Shown piece after piece: positions 1 to 7,279 of a stretch of DNA of 17,864 nt. How positions within the stretch are numbered: the first letter of the stretch is position 1; each line of letters starts with the position of its first letter. The notes under the pieces are model-generated. The model was not told where the DNA came from, searched no databases, and saw nothing but the letters and a program-made list of their open reading frames with translations. Made by a program: the position numbers and the translations under genes. The stretch spans positions 1 through 17,864 of the forward strand of contig JAIUMG010000023.1 in the NCBI GenBank assembly GCA_022565655.1, in the 5' to 3' direction. The DNA is from Alkalimonas sp. (lineage in GTDB: Bacteria > Pseudomonadota > Gammaproteobacteria > Enterobacterales > Alteromonadaceae).

Positions 1-1
1 T

Positions 2-1135
2 TAAATTACCGCATCTGATCAGCAGTTTTTAGATGTGGTTTATGGATCGCTTACGTTGCACTTTTGTAAACGGCTGGGCAGTAAGGGCATAAAAAAGCTG
101 TTAGCGACAACAATTGATGTCGGTCTCAAAACTGAAACCATAGCCATAAACAGTATTAAGCGGGTGTCTTCCGATACCACCGTCATGAACAAGGTTATAG
201 CCCATTTGAGTGATATTCTGTCACTGCAAAAGTGCCAGCAGAAACTCCCACTCTGTCAACAGAGTTGTCCAGTTGGCGAAGCAGCATGGCATCAAGCTAT
301 GCCAAACTTACGGAAAAAATTGAAAACACTGGCGTTGAAAGCAGGTCGCTACGCTCACGCTCGACAGTTCAAGCGCATGAAAAAAGCCATTGCGACCATG
401 CGCACGCGAGTGGGCCGATTGGTTCGAGACATCCTCCGAAAGCTGGATGTTCAGCGCTTGTCAAAAAACCTGCTGGACTTGCTCAGCAAGCCGCTATCGT
501 GATCAAACAAAGTGGCAATCGCGCCAAGAGGGGCAAAGACAGACTCTACAGCCTGCATGCTCCCGAAATTGAATGCATTGGCATTGGCAAGGGGAAGGCT
601 AGAACCCCCTGGGAGTTTGGCTGTAAAGTCAGCGTATTGGTGACGGCCAAAGAAAAGTTCTTCCTGGCAAGTGATGCTCAGCATGGCAACACCTATGATG
701 GACATATCCTGCAATCGACGGTGGTCAGTGCCTGCGCGACAACGGGTGAAGTGTTACCTGCCACACTGGTGGATCGGGGTTATAAAGGGGTAGAGAAAAC
801 TCCCTTTACCGAAGTGCATATTACCGGACGCAAGAAGGGCAAAGATAAAGTTCATGAGCAGCAGAACCGCCGAAATACCATAGAGGCGGTCATCGGTGAT
901 ATGAAAACGGATGGGCTGCTGAGTCGGAATCGCCTGTTGGTGATTTACGGACTTTTAACACCGTTTCTGACAGTTGATCCTGAAGAAGCTCCAGCTTCTT
1001 TTTTGACTCAAAATATGGCCCGGCTTGTACGCGAAATTAATCAGCTGGCTTGAGCGTCTGGTAGAAAATGTTATTGGCTTTCGACTAACACGCATTGCCG
1101 CTGCTTGAAAAAAGGGGTTTTGCAGGGCGAACTAA
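2..1135 (+). pseudogene. IS5-family transposase remnant, frameshifted and cut at the window start
   Basis: This is a broken DDE transposase of the IS5 family. The first part is read in frame 2 to about 490, with the first catalytic Asp in SSDTTVM and the family stretch AGRYAHARQFKRM. The reading then moves to frame 1, giving LYSLHAPEIECIGIGKGKA, then the second Asp in VDRGYKG and the Glu in NTIEAVIGDMK. The frame change near 485-505 splits the protein. The C-terminal part after about 930 diverges from the family and stops at 1053. A family-like tail, KKGFCRAN plus stop, survives at 1109-1135 in frame 2, behind an in-frame TGA at 1106-1108. The N-terminus lies outside the window or is lost. 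All three catalytic residues are visible but no intact ORF joins them, so it should be inactive. No terminal inverted repeats or target duplication can be assigned because the left end is missing. The family and frameshift are seen directly; the IS5 assignment rests on remembered family sequence. Confidence 0.85.
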
Positions 1136-1351
1136 ATCGACCCACTCATTTTTTAACAGAGGCCTTTTTTGGTGAATACCCGATTTTTATTAGCGCGTAA
1201 ATTTGGTATCGTTTACCACTGGTCAGCTGGTTGGAACTCATCAGTACTTTTTCTCTTGGCGGAGGAAAGTGCCGAGTCTACCAGCTGGCCTATCTCTCTA
1301 TCCAATTGCACTAATTATACGAAACCGCGAAATGAATAAAGGGAGCATATA

Positions 1352-2419
1352 GTGGAATCACAGATTATAAAGTCAGATCGTAGAGTGTTAATCTATGGAA
1401 CGGGAGCAGGCCTTGAGCTTACAATTCAAGCGTTGAGCGAGGAAAATTGTCAAATTATTGGCGTGACTGATAGGAAAGCCTCTAACAGAGAGCTTCCGTC
1501 ATGGCTTAATTTTATTCCTTTAGATAGCGTATGTAATAAATATGATTATATTGCGATTGCAAGCCTGTCTTATGATGGAGAGATTATAGATAACTTGGTT
1601 GGCATGGGTATTGGTGAAGAAAAAATAATATTACCGCTTAAAATGAATAAAGCCGATTCTATAACTCTAAGGAAAAAACTTCTTAGGCCGGTTCATGTGA
1701 AAGCATGGTTAAAATTTTATGGTGTCGAGCGCATATCTCACTTGACTGGAATGCAAGGTACCTGTGATTGTTTGGCGATATCTCCAGTAGAAGCAACTAA
1801 ATTTAAGGACTTTAAAGATTACAGCTTACACGTCCCAGATTATCAGCGTCTTGCAGTTCCACTACTATTGTCTAAAAGGATCTATGAGTTTAATCTACCT
1901 GGAGACATAGCTGAATTAGGCGTATATCAAGGTGATTTTTCAGCCTATCTCATAAATCTGTTCCCAGATAGAAGTCTTCATCTTTTTGATACTTTTAGTG
2001 GATTTCCTGAAGAGAGTTTAAATCACGAAAACTCCGAAAAAGTAAAACAAAGAGGGCGCGATCATTTTTCTGATACTAATATTGATATTGTTCGTAATAA
2101 ATTGCAAGGCCACGCTGCTGGACTTTATTTTTACCCTGGATACTTTCCTAAAACTGCACCAGTTGATGAAGTAGAGTATTGCTTTGTAAGTATTGATGTT
2201 GATCTCTATCAGCCTACTATAGACGGTCTCCGGTTCTTTTATGAGAAGTTGATTCCAGGTGGATATTTAATGATTCACGACTATAATTTTAATCTCTATC
2301 CAGGGGTCAAGAAAGGGGTTCATGAATTTTGTGATGAGCAAGGAGTTACAATAGTACCGATCGCAGACTTTTATGGATCAGCTATTATTTCTAAGCCCCT
2401 TGCAACTTCATTTAGCTGA
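1352..2419 (+). CDS. TylF/MycF-type O-methyltransferase with N-terminal Rossmann-like module
   Basis: Probable S-adenosylmethionine-dependent, metal-dependent sugar O-methyltransferase of the TylF (macrocin O-methyltransferase) family, 355 aa. Residues 12-100 form a separate nucleotide-binding-like module beginning VLIYGTGAGLEL. The catalytic part covers about 170-350: the SAM-binding motif is AELGVYQGDF (187-196), followed by LFDTFSGFP, the metal-ligand motif SIDVDLYQPT (280-289) and GGYLMIHDY (303-311). The start is GTG at 1352, with GGGAG at 1341-1345 six bases upstream; no better start was seen. The gene is A/T-rich next to the flagellar genes, which suggests transfer. It stands alone, 426 bases before the next + strand gene. 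By context it may methylate a flagellar or surface glycan; the substrate is inference. No signal peptide or membrane segment is seen, so it should be cytoplasmic. Confidence 0.85.
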   Translation: MESQIIKSDRRVLIYGTGAGLELTIQALSEENCQIIGVTDRKASNRELPSWLNFIPLDSVCNKYDYIAIASLSYDGEIIDNLVGMGIGEEKIILPLKMNKADSITLRKKLLRPVHVKAWLKFYGVERISHLTGMQGTCDCLAISPVEATKFKDFKDYSLHVPDYQRLAVPLLLSKRIYEFNLPGDIAELGVYQGDFSAYLINLFPDRSLHLFDTFSGFPEESLNHENSEKVKQRGRDHFSDTNIDIVRNKLQGHAAGLYFYPGYFPKTAPVDEVEYCFVSIDVDLYQPTIDGLRFFYEKLIPGGYLMIHDYNFNLYPGVKKGVHEFCDEQGVTIVPIADFYGSAIISKPLATSFS

Positions 2420-2845
2420 TTTCTACATTAGGGTTAACGGAGATTGTCACCCGACTTGTCAAAATGGCGGGGTTTAAGCTGTGCATTTATTGAGTTCAAT
2501 TTTCTGTATGCGGCTAGGGTTTCTTAACGGGATTGAAGCCCGGGTTGCCTAGAGCAGGGTTGTGGTTTCGTCGCTTTGGCTGCCTTAATAAGTCTGATTT
2601 CGGCTCTACGGGATGAACTGTCTTCACTCCAGTGGCACTCGACGGATTGACAAATTTGATGTTGCTGTGTAGGTGCTGTTAATTGTTAGCCTGTTCGAAG
2701 TTCATTATCCCCGGTCAGGCTGCCTGCAACGGCGCATAGCCAAATCTATGATACCAGTGGTCACCGGCGGTGTGAACTTGGTATTTTAGTTCTGAAATTT
2801 ATGGAACAGCAGTGATACTTTCTTACAATAGAGTGGTGATCAAAA
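2420..2845. other. 426-base gap without a recognisable gene
   Basis: I see no credible ORF or RNA gene here. The base composition is mixed, with patches more G/C-rich than the genes on either side, which would fit old insertion debris, but I recognise no element. The only structure is an imperfect dyad at 2752-2783 (left TACCAGTGGTCACCG, right CGGTGTGAACTTGGTA). It is followed by ATTTTAGTTC and could be a weak terminator or an operator. The downstream gene starts with GTG at 2846 behind a poor Shine-Dalgarno sequence (GAGTGG at 2831-2836). Confidence 0.5.
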
Positions 2846-4255
2846 GTGAACGATGAAGCATGGATAATATTTGGTGCATCCAAACGAGGTGAAACTCTTA
2901 TAGCGTCGGCCTCACGCAGGTGGCTTGGATTTATTGACAATAACCCTCGAAAGTGGGGTACAATATTTTGCGGATTACCGGTAATGTCTTTGGATGAGTA
3001 TCGAAAGAAATATTCATCAGTTCCAATTATTATTGCATCCCAATATCAGATTGAAATAGTAGAGCAGCTTCTTAATTATGGCATCTATAAATTTGATATT
3101 TACTGGCCTATCTTTCGCTCTAAGCTTGACAAATTAGGTATGCTTGATGATTATCAATCATTTAATCTCGAAGATTCATCTGGTATTAAAAAAGGACGAT
3201 TAGCGCTTTTTATCAATAATAATTCTGGCTCGAATACATTAGCACTCCAGAAGACGGGTGCGCTAAGTAATATTGGTGTTGATGCTGTTTTTCATCATGA
3301 TATGGTAAAGTCCAGTGCTTATATTGAAGACTTACTTCTAAGTAAAACCGTGGTTGTTACTCATGACAAAGTCTTACGCTCAAATGTGAAGTCGATTCAA
3401 CTATGGCATGGATTTCCAATGAAAGGGTTGAATTATATGAGTCGCTATCAAACTGAGTCAACACGAAGGAAAACTCATGATCGCTGGCTAAAATATGATG
3501 CTGTTGCTTCATACTCAACAACCTATACAAGTTTAATGAATGCATGTTACGGAATTAATACTGAACAATATGTTGTGACTGGTATGGCAAGAAATGATCT
3601 TTTGTTCGAGTCCGGAGCGGAAAAGAAGCTTGAAGAGTCTATCGGTAGAAAGCTTAGCGGCCGAAGGGTTGTCTTATACATGCCGACATTCAGAAAAACA
3701 ATGTATGGTCAGGTAAACGGTGACGAGAATCTTCATATGTTTGGTTTTAAAAGTGTTGATCGTGAGAAGCTGTTTCAGTTTCTAGATGATCAAAATCTAA
3801 TTCTAATAGTAAAGCCACACCCATATCATGAGGATGACTTTGGGTTAGGACAGATAGATAAACTTCCAGAAAATATTTGGGTTATTACGGACAAGTTATT
3901 GATAGAAAAAGGTTTTGATTTTTACGAAATGTTACCATCCGCTGATTTACTTATTACAGATTATTCATCTGTTTATTTTGATTATTTGTTGCTCAACAAG
4001 CCTATTGTATTTACTCCAAGCGATCAAGATTTATACAAAAGTACAAGAGGATTTCTAGTTGAGCCATATGAATTCTGGGCTCCTGGACCGAAGTGTTTTG
4101 ATCAGAAAAATTTGCAGCGAGAGATTTTAAAACAACTTGACTATCCCAATTCATATGCTAAAGAGCGTGAACAAATTACCAATATTGTTCATTACTATCG
4201 AGACAACCAGTCTTCTGAACGGGTAGCTAAAATGATCGCAGAGAAGTTAGATTAA
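2846..4255 (+). CDS. CDP-glycerol glycerophosphotransferase-like (TagF/TagB-type) with N-terminal Rossmann-like module
   Basis: Probable transferase of glycerol phosphate from CDP-glycerol (PF04464 type; TagB/TagF in Gram-positive teichoic acid synthesis), 469 aa. Residues 6-95 are an extra module starting IIFGASKRGET, with FIDNNP at 29-34. The transferase part carries the two family histidine motifs LWHGFPMKG (186-194) and KPHPYHED (323-330), then LITDYSSVYFDY (369-380) and an RGF motif. The two histidines are catalytically important in characterised TagF. No membrane segment is obvious. The start is GTG at 2846. The 3' end converges on and overlaps by 9 nt the glycerol-3-phosphate cytidylyltransferase gene, which should supply its donor. 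This pairing supports CDP-glycerol as substrate. The gene is A/T-rich, like the upstream methyltransferase. The acceptor is unknown; a flagellin glycan or another surface polysaccharide are both possible. Confidence 0.85.
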   Translation: MNDEAWIIFGASKRGETLIASASRRWLGFIDNNPRKWGTIFCGLPVMSLDEYRKKYSSVPIIIASQYQIEIVEQLLNYGIYKFDIYWPIFRSKLDKLGMLDDYQSFNLEDSSGIKKGRLALFINNNSGSNTLALQKTGALSNIGVDAVFHHDMVKSSAYIEDLLLSKTVVVTHDKVLRSNVKSIQLWHGFPMKGLNYMSRYQTESTRRKTHDRWLKYDAVASYSTTYTSLMNACYGINTEQYVVTGMARNDLLFESGAEKKLEESIGRKLSGRRVVLYMPTFRKTMYGQVNGDENLHMFGFKSVDREKLFQFLDDQNLILIVKPHPYHEDDFGLGQIDKLPENIWVITDKLLIEKGFDFYEMLPSADLLITDYSSVYFDYLLLNKPIVFTPSDQDLYKSTRGFLVEPYEFWAPGPKCFDQKNLQREILKQLDYPNSYAKEREQITNIVHYYRDNQSSERVAKMIAEKLD

Positions 4256-4660
4256 ATCTTTTCCCAATTGCGTAAATACTAAAATAGCTTCCCGCATTGC
4301 TGTTGACGAAATATTTTCCGTGCGTTCAAGATAAACGACCTCACAGTATTCAGATAGATCATCGAACTTTCCCTTCCAGTCATCGCCGATAACAAAAAAA
4401 TCGACATTGTGAGTGACAATGTCGATTTTTTTTTGTGTCCAATCATTCTCTGGAATGACAAGGTCTACATAACGACAACTCTCAACAATCGCCGCACGGT
4501 GCTCATAAGGAACAAGGGATATCTTACTTTTTCTCTCATTAAACTCATCAGTTGAAACGGCTACTACAAGTCGATCACCAAGGCTGCGAGCACGTTTTAA
4601 TAGATTGACATGCCCGATATGAAATAAGTCAAATGTACCGTAAGTAATAACTGTTTTCAT
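4247..4660 (-). CDS. tagD: Glycerol-3-phosphate cytidylyltransferase (TagD-type)
   Basis: Makes CDP-glycerol from sn-glycerol 3-phosphate and CTP (EC 2.7.7.39), in the cytoplasm. The 137-residue protein is close to the usual family length. It has the nucleotidyltransferase motif YGTFDLFHIGH (7-17, HxGH at 14-17), the central FVIGDDWKGKFD (89-100) and the family motif RTENISSTAMRE (113-124), equivalent to RTEGISTT in known TagD. ATG at 4660 follows AGGGGA, with good spacing on the - strand. The 3' end overlaps the convergent glycerophosphotransferase by 9 nt. Codons 77-89 are written as a perfect palindrome that looks like an intrinsic terminator (4394-4434). A hairpin upstream (4683-4705) separates it from the pse operon, so it probably has its own promoter at about 4661-4750. 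It could in principle use a related polyol phosphate, but the motifs fit glycerol best. Confidence 0.9.
   Translation of the reverse strand: MKTVITYGTFDLFHIGHVNLLKRARSLGDRLVVAVSTDEFNERKSKISLVPYEHRAAIVESCRYVDLVIPENDWTQKKIDIVTHNVDFFVIGDDWKGKFDDLSEYCEVVYLERTENISSTAMREAILVFTQLGKDLI
4394..4434. terminator. Bidirectional intrinsic-terminator-like palindrome inside tagD
   Basis: The two arms are perfect: AAAAAAATCGACATTGT at 4394-4410 and its exact complement at 4416-4432, around the 5-base loop GAGTG. Nine T's (4426-4434) end the + strand copy, and seven T's end the - strand copy. On the + strand it sits about 140 bases past the glycerophosphotransferase stop and would end that transcript. On the - strand it lies in codons 77-89 of tagD and might cut tagD mRNA short. 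The structure is seen directly; the activity is inferred. Confidence 0.75.
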
Positions 4661-4682
4661 GATGTTTCCCCTAGGGTCACTA

Positions 4683-4705
4683 AAGCCGACGCTCGCTGTC
4701 GGCTT
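4683..4705 (-). terminator. Hairpin after the pseI-licD-ATP-grasp-HAD operon
   Basis: Perfect 8-base stem AAGCCGAC (4683-4690) / GTCGGCTT (4698-4705) with a 7-base loop. On the - strand it stands about 47 bases beyond the HAD phosphatase stop and is followed by only a short TTTA, so it is a modest terminator. It lies upstream of tagD and would make tagD a separate transcript. Confidence 0.5.
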
Positions 4706-4751
4706 ATGTTTAAAATAAATGACTCATTACTCATCATTACCTCGGTAGGCA

Positions 4752-5402
4752 TTACTTCATTACGTGCAGCTCAGTCAACTGCATCAAGCTAGTTTGTGCA
4801 TCATAGCCTTGTTTGGGTATGGCATCTTTGTGTTCACCGGTTAGCACCCTAATGGTATTCACCCCAAGCTTGTTTAAATTAACAAAATCCTTCGCCGGAT
4901 TATCGCCAATATAAACTATATCCTGCCATGCGCAACCTTCCGCTTTTTTGATCAACGCAAAGCAATAGGTAGAAGGTTTTGCGTGTTGAATGCCAAAGCG
5001 GTGGGTAATAAAGACACGCTTAAAATAATGCGCTATACCAAGTGCTTGCACCTTGTTATGTTGCACCATTTTATTGCCGTCTGTCACCAGATACAGAGGC
5101 TTAGGCAGCTGTTGCAATAGTTGGTGGTGCGCTTGTGGCATGTCGATGTTTGGTTTGTGCAGGCGATAGCAACTAATGCAGCGTTTTATGTTTGCTTTGG
5201 TGGCAAGATTTGACTGTGCAAGCCAATCGTCAAACATCCGTCCCCGGCCTTGTGTATCTAAAAGAGTGATTAGCTGCCGGTAGCTACTGGTTGGATTTAA
5301 ACCCCAGCGCTGTTCCGCCATCTCAGCTACAGCTTGCAGGCCGCTTTTAACAAACTGCCGCTCGCCATAGAGGGTATCATCCAAATCAAAAATATAAATC
5401 AT
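4752..5402 (-). CDS. HAD-superfamily phosphatase
   Basis: Probable cytoplasmic phosphatase of the haloacid dehalogenase superfamily, 216 aa. All four motifs are visible: I, DLDDTLY (6-12, nucleophile Asp6 and Asp8); II, VTDGN (106-110, Thr107 in the Ser/Thr place); III, Lys143 in HAKPS; IV, GDNPAKD (166-172). The helical cap lies between motifs I and II. The start ATG overlaps the stop of the ATP-grasp gene as ATGA (5399-5402), with no clear Shine-Dalgarno, so translation is probably coupled. It is the last gene of the - strand operon that begins with pseI. By context it may remove phosphate from a nonulosonic-acid intermediate or from a phosphorylated substituent; the substrate cannot be read from the sequence. 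Confidence 0.8.
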   Translation of the reverse strand: MIYIFDLDDTLYGERQFVKSGLQAVAEMAEQRWGLNPTSSYRQLITLLDTQGRGRMFDDWLAQSNLATKANIKRCISCYRLHKPNIDMPQAHHQLLQQLPKPLYLVTDGNKMVQHNKVQALGIAHYFKRVFITHRFGIQHAKPSTYCFALIKKAEGCAWQDIVYIGDNPAKDFVNLNKLGVNTIRVLTGEHKDAIPKQGYDAQTSLMQLTELHVMK

Positions 5403-6352
5403 AAATAGCTGTCAGTTGGGTAACGTATTTGGGTGATTGGCTGACTGGCTGCAATAAAAGGCAGTGTATCTGGTTCCTGCCCGCAGGCTTCGGCCAGGCT
5501 CCAGTACAGGCTGTCTAACCCGGCTTTTATACCCAAGGTGGATGCTCCACCAAAGCGACTGTTGCACTCGATAATATGCAGCTTATCTGCTTCATCAATG
5601 ATGGCCTGCAATACCACAGGCCCTGTCAGCTTAAGCCGTTGCAGAGCCTGTCGAATTATGCCGTCGTACTGGGGTAGCTGAACGGTCTGGCTGATTTGCG
5701 ATTCACCATGTTGCACTTTTATCCGGTAGCGGCAGATATGTGCTTTAAGTTGTCCTTTTCGATTTAACCAGGCATCGACACTGATTTCGCGGCCAGACAC
5801 ATAAGGTTGAAATAACGGTGCTGACAATCCTTGAGCAATAGCCAATGCTTGTTGTTGGTTCAGTGCTAGTCCAGTTTGCTGGCTACCAGCACCGAAGCGC
5901 TCTTTGACGACCCATAAATGGCTGGAGGCATTTGGTTGCAACAGGCTTGGGATGGCTGGTAATCCAGCTTGCATCAGTTGTCTGGAAAATTGGTATTTAT
6001 CCAGGCACAGTTGTATCGCCTGTAGCGGTGCCACCATGATATGGATATCTTCTGCGGCCAGACTAGGTTGCAGTTTTGCCCAAAATAGCAGCTCACCATC
6101 TCTACTTGGGAGTATGTGGGTGATCTCCCGTTGCCGTAAGCCATTCACTATGAGTTGAGCAGATTCCTCAGTTGTGGTGGGCATTAACCAGAATTCATCT
6201 GCAAAATGCTCACTGACGACTGGTGAGCTGCAATCGCCAGCCACTATGCTTGCTGTGGTTGTAATCCGTTTTGCCGCGTATTGTAGTGCATGTATCAAAG
6301 GCACTTTAGCGCCAGAGCTGGTTAAAAGCACTTTTAATCTTGCCGTAGTCAT
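5399..6352 (-). CDS. ATP-grasp ligase (carbamoyl-phosphate-synthase-like)
   Basis: Probable ATP-dependent carboxylate-amine (or thiol) ligase of the ATP-grasp superfamily, 317 aa. The N-terminal pre-ATP-grasp domain covers about 1-110 (KVLLTSSGAKVPLIHAL). The ATP-grasp part has the nucleotide-binding lysine in VVKERFGAGS (148-157), QPYVSGREISVDAW (182-195) and the metal-binding site IIECNSRFGG (260-269), a variant of the EINPRFGG form. It is 9 bases downstream of the LicD-family stop and overlaps the HAD gene by 4 nt, so it is part of one operon. Such ligases join an acyl or amino acid to an amine; here a substituent on a pseudaminic-type sugar is a reasonable guess, not shown. ATG at 6352 has only a weak Shine-Dalgarno (AAGA). 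Confidence 0.8.
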   Translation of the reverse strand: MTTARLKVLLTSSGAKVPLIHALQYAAKRITTTASIVAGDCSSPVVSEHFADEFWLMPTTTEESAQLIVNGLRQREITHILPSRDGELLFWAKLQPSLAAEDIHIMVAPLQAIQLCLDKYQFSRQLMQAGLPAIPSLLQPNASSHLWVVKERFGAGSQQTGLALNQQQALAIAQGLSAPLFQPYVSGREISVDAWLNRKGQLKAHICRYRIKVQHGESQISQTVQLPQYDGIIRQALQRLKLTGPVVLQAIIDEADKLHIIECNSRFGGASTLGIKAGLDSLYWSLAEACGQEPDTLPFIAASQPITQIRYPTDSYL

Positions 6353-6361
6353 CAGTTTGTC

Positions 6362-7279
6362 TTACCAGAATGCACGTTTTGAGATAGACACCGTGCCTGC
6401 AGTTGTGTCTTTTAGAGGGCGTCGGTTGTCATAGTCATGCAATGTCATTGCTTTCTTCGGGGTTTGCCAATCACCGTACATAAAAGTTAAAAACTCAGGG
6501 GCCTTGGATGGGATGCGAATAGCATGCCCCATAAAGTCGAGCGTATCGTGATGGTTAAAGTGGTGCTCTGGTGCGAAAAAAATACCGGCGGAAGATAACA
6601 GCTCGGAGCGGCCATGCAGCGATTTGCGGCGTTGCAGGCTGGTTTCAAATGGAGTCAGTGTGCTTCCTGGCTTAGGAGTGAACTCAATACTCAGGCAAAC
6701 ATCGGTACCCGACAAGGTCAGCAGAGTCGCTTGCCAGTCTACCTGGTCTTGCATGGGCGCATTCTGATGAAAGTTTTTGAGCAATGTAAGTGCTCGTGCA
6801 AAGTCAGCATCATCGATTGCAAAATCTATATCGTCGTCCCAGGGCAAAAGCCTTCCTTCGCGTACAAGGCCTAATAGGGTGCCTGAATCTATACACGCTT
6901 TTAGTTGGTGTTGAATGAAAAATTGATTTAGTCCAATCAGCAGCTGATGGCCCAGCTGCAGCGTTTCTTGCTCCGAGAAAGGATGATCAGACTTGAGCTC
7001 AGTTTTGTGCGGCACATGTATCTTATCTTTAGCGATACCAAGCTGCTGGGTTAACTGGCTGTATATACTGTCTACCCACAAACTGGTGATCACCACCAAA
7101 TCAAATTTGAGCTCATGCAATGCGGCGGGCGCCAAGACCGGGATATTATCAACGCTACTGCCTTGCCGGTGAGGATCGTTGTCTATAAAGGCGATCACTT
7201 CGCCGGGTGGATGCTTTCTCAGATAAGTTTCACCCGCTTTGCTGGCTCCAAACAATACGAGTTTGCTGGCCTGCTTCAT
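6362..7279 (-). CDS. LicD-family transferase with N-terminal Rossmann-like module
   Basis: Member of the LicD/fukutin nucleotidyltransferase-fold family, whose characterised members transfer phosphocholine or other phospho-alcohols to glycans. I place the start at the ATG at 7279 (305 aa). It forms an ATGA overlap with the pseI stop (7276-7279) and has GGGAG five bases upstream; the ATG at 7291 has no such site. Residues 7-92 form a module starting LVLFGASKAGETY, with FIDNDP. The LicD core is DSGTLLGLVREGRLLPWDDD (131-150) followed by IDFAI, with the acidic DDDID metal-binding stretch. It sits between pseI and the ATP-grasp gene in a tight operon. A role in adding a phospho-substituent to a flagellar glycan is plausible. 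Because the cluster also makes CDP-glycerol, the donor may be CDP-glycerol rather than CDP-choline; this is inference. Confidence 0.85.
   Translation of the reverse strand: MKQASKLVLFGASKAGETYLRKHPPGEVIAFIDNDPHRQGSSVDNIPVLAPAALHELKFDLVVITSLWVDSIYSQLTQQLGIAKDKIHVPHKTELKSDHPFSEQETLQLGHQLLIGLNQFFIQHQLKACIDSGTLLGLVREGRLLPWDDDIDFAIDDADFARALTLLKNFHQNAPMQDQVDWQATLLTLSGTDVCLSIEFTPKPGSTLTPFETSLQRRKSLHGRSELLSSAGIFFAPEHHFNHHDTLDFMGHAIRIPSKAPEFLTFMYGDWQTPKKAMTLHDYDNRRPLKDTTAGTVSISKRAFW

Noticed and set aside
232..500. ORF start at 232 in frame 1 as an intact transposase
   Set aside because: The first ~85 residues in that frame are out-of-frame translation of the transposase N-terminal half; family motifs lie in frame 2 until about 490.
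1221..1290. Separated inverted repeat GGTCAGCTGGT / ACCAGCTGGCC before the methyltransferase gene
   Set aside because: Only 10 of 11 bases pair, across a 48-base gap. The core CAGCTG is itself a palindrome, so chance is likely.
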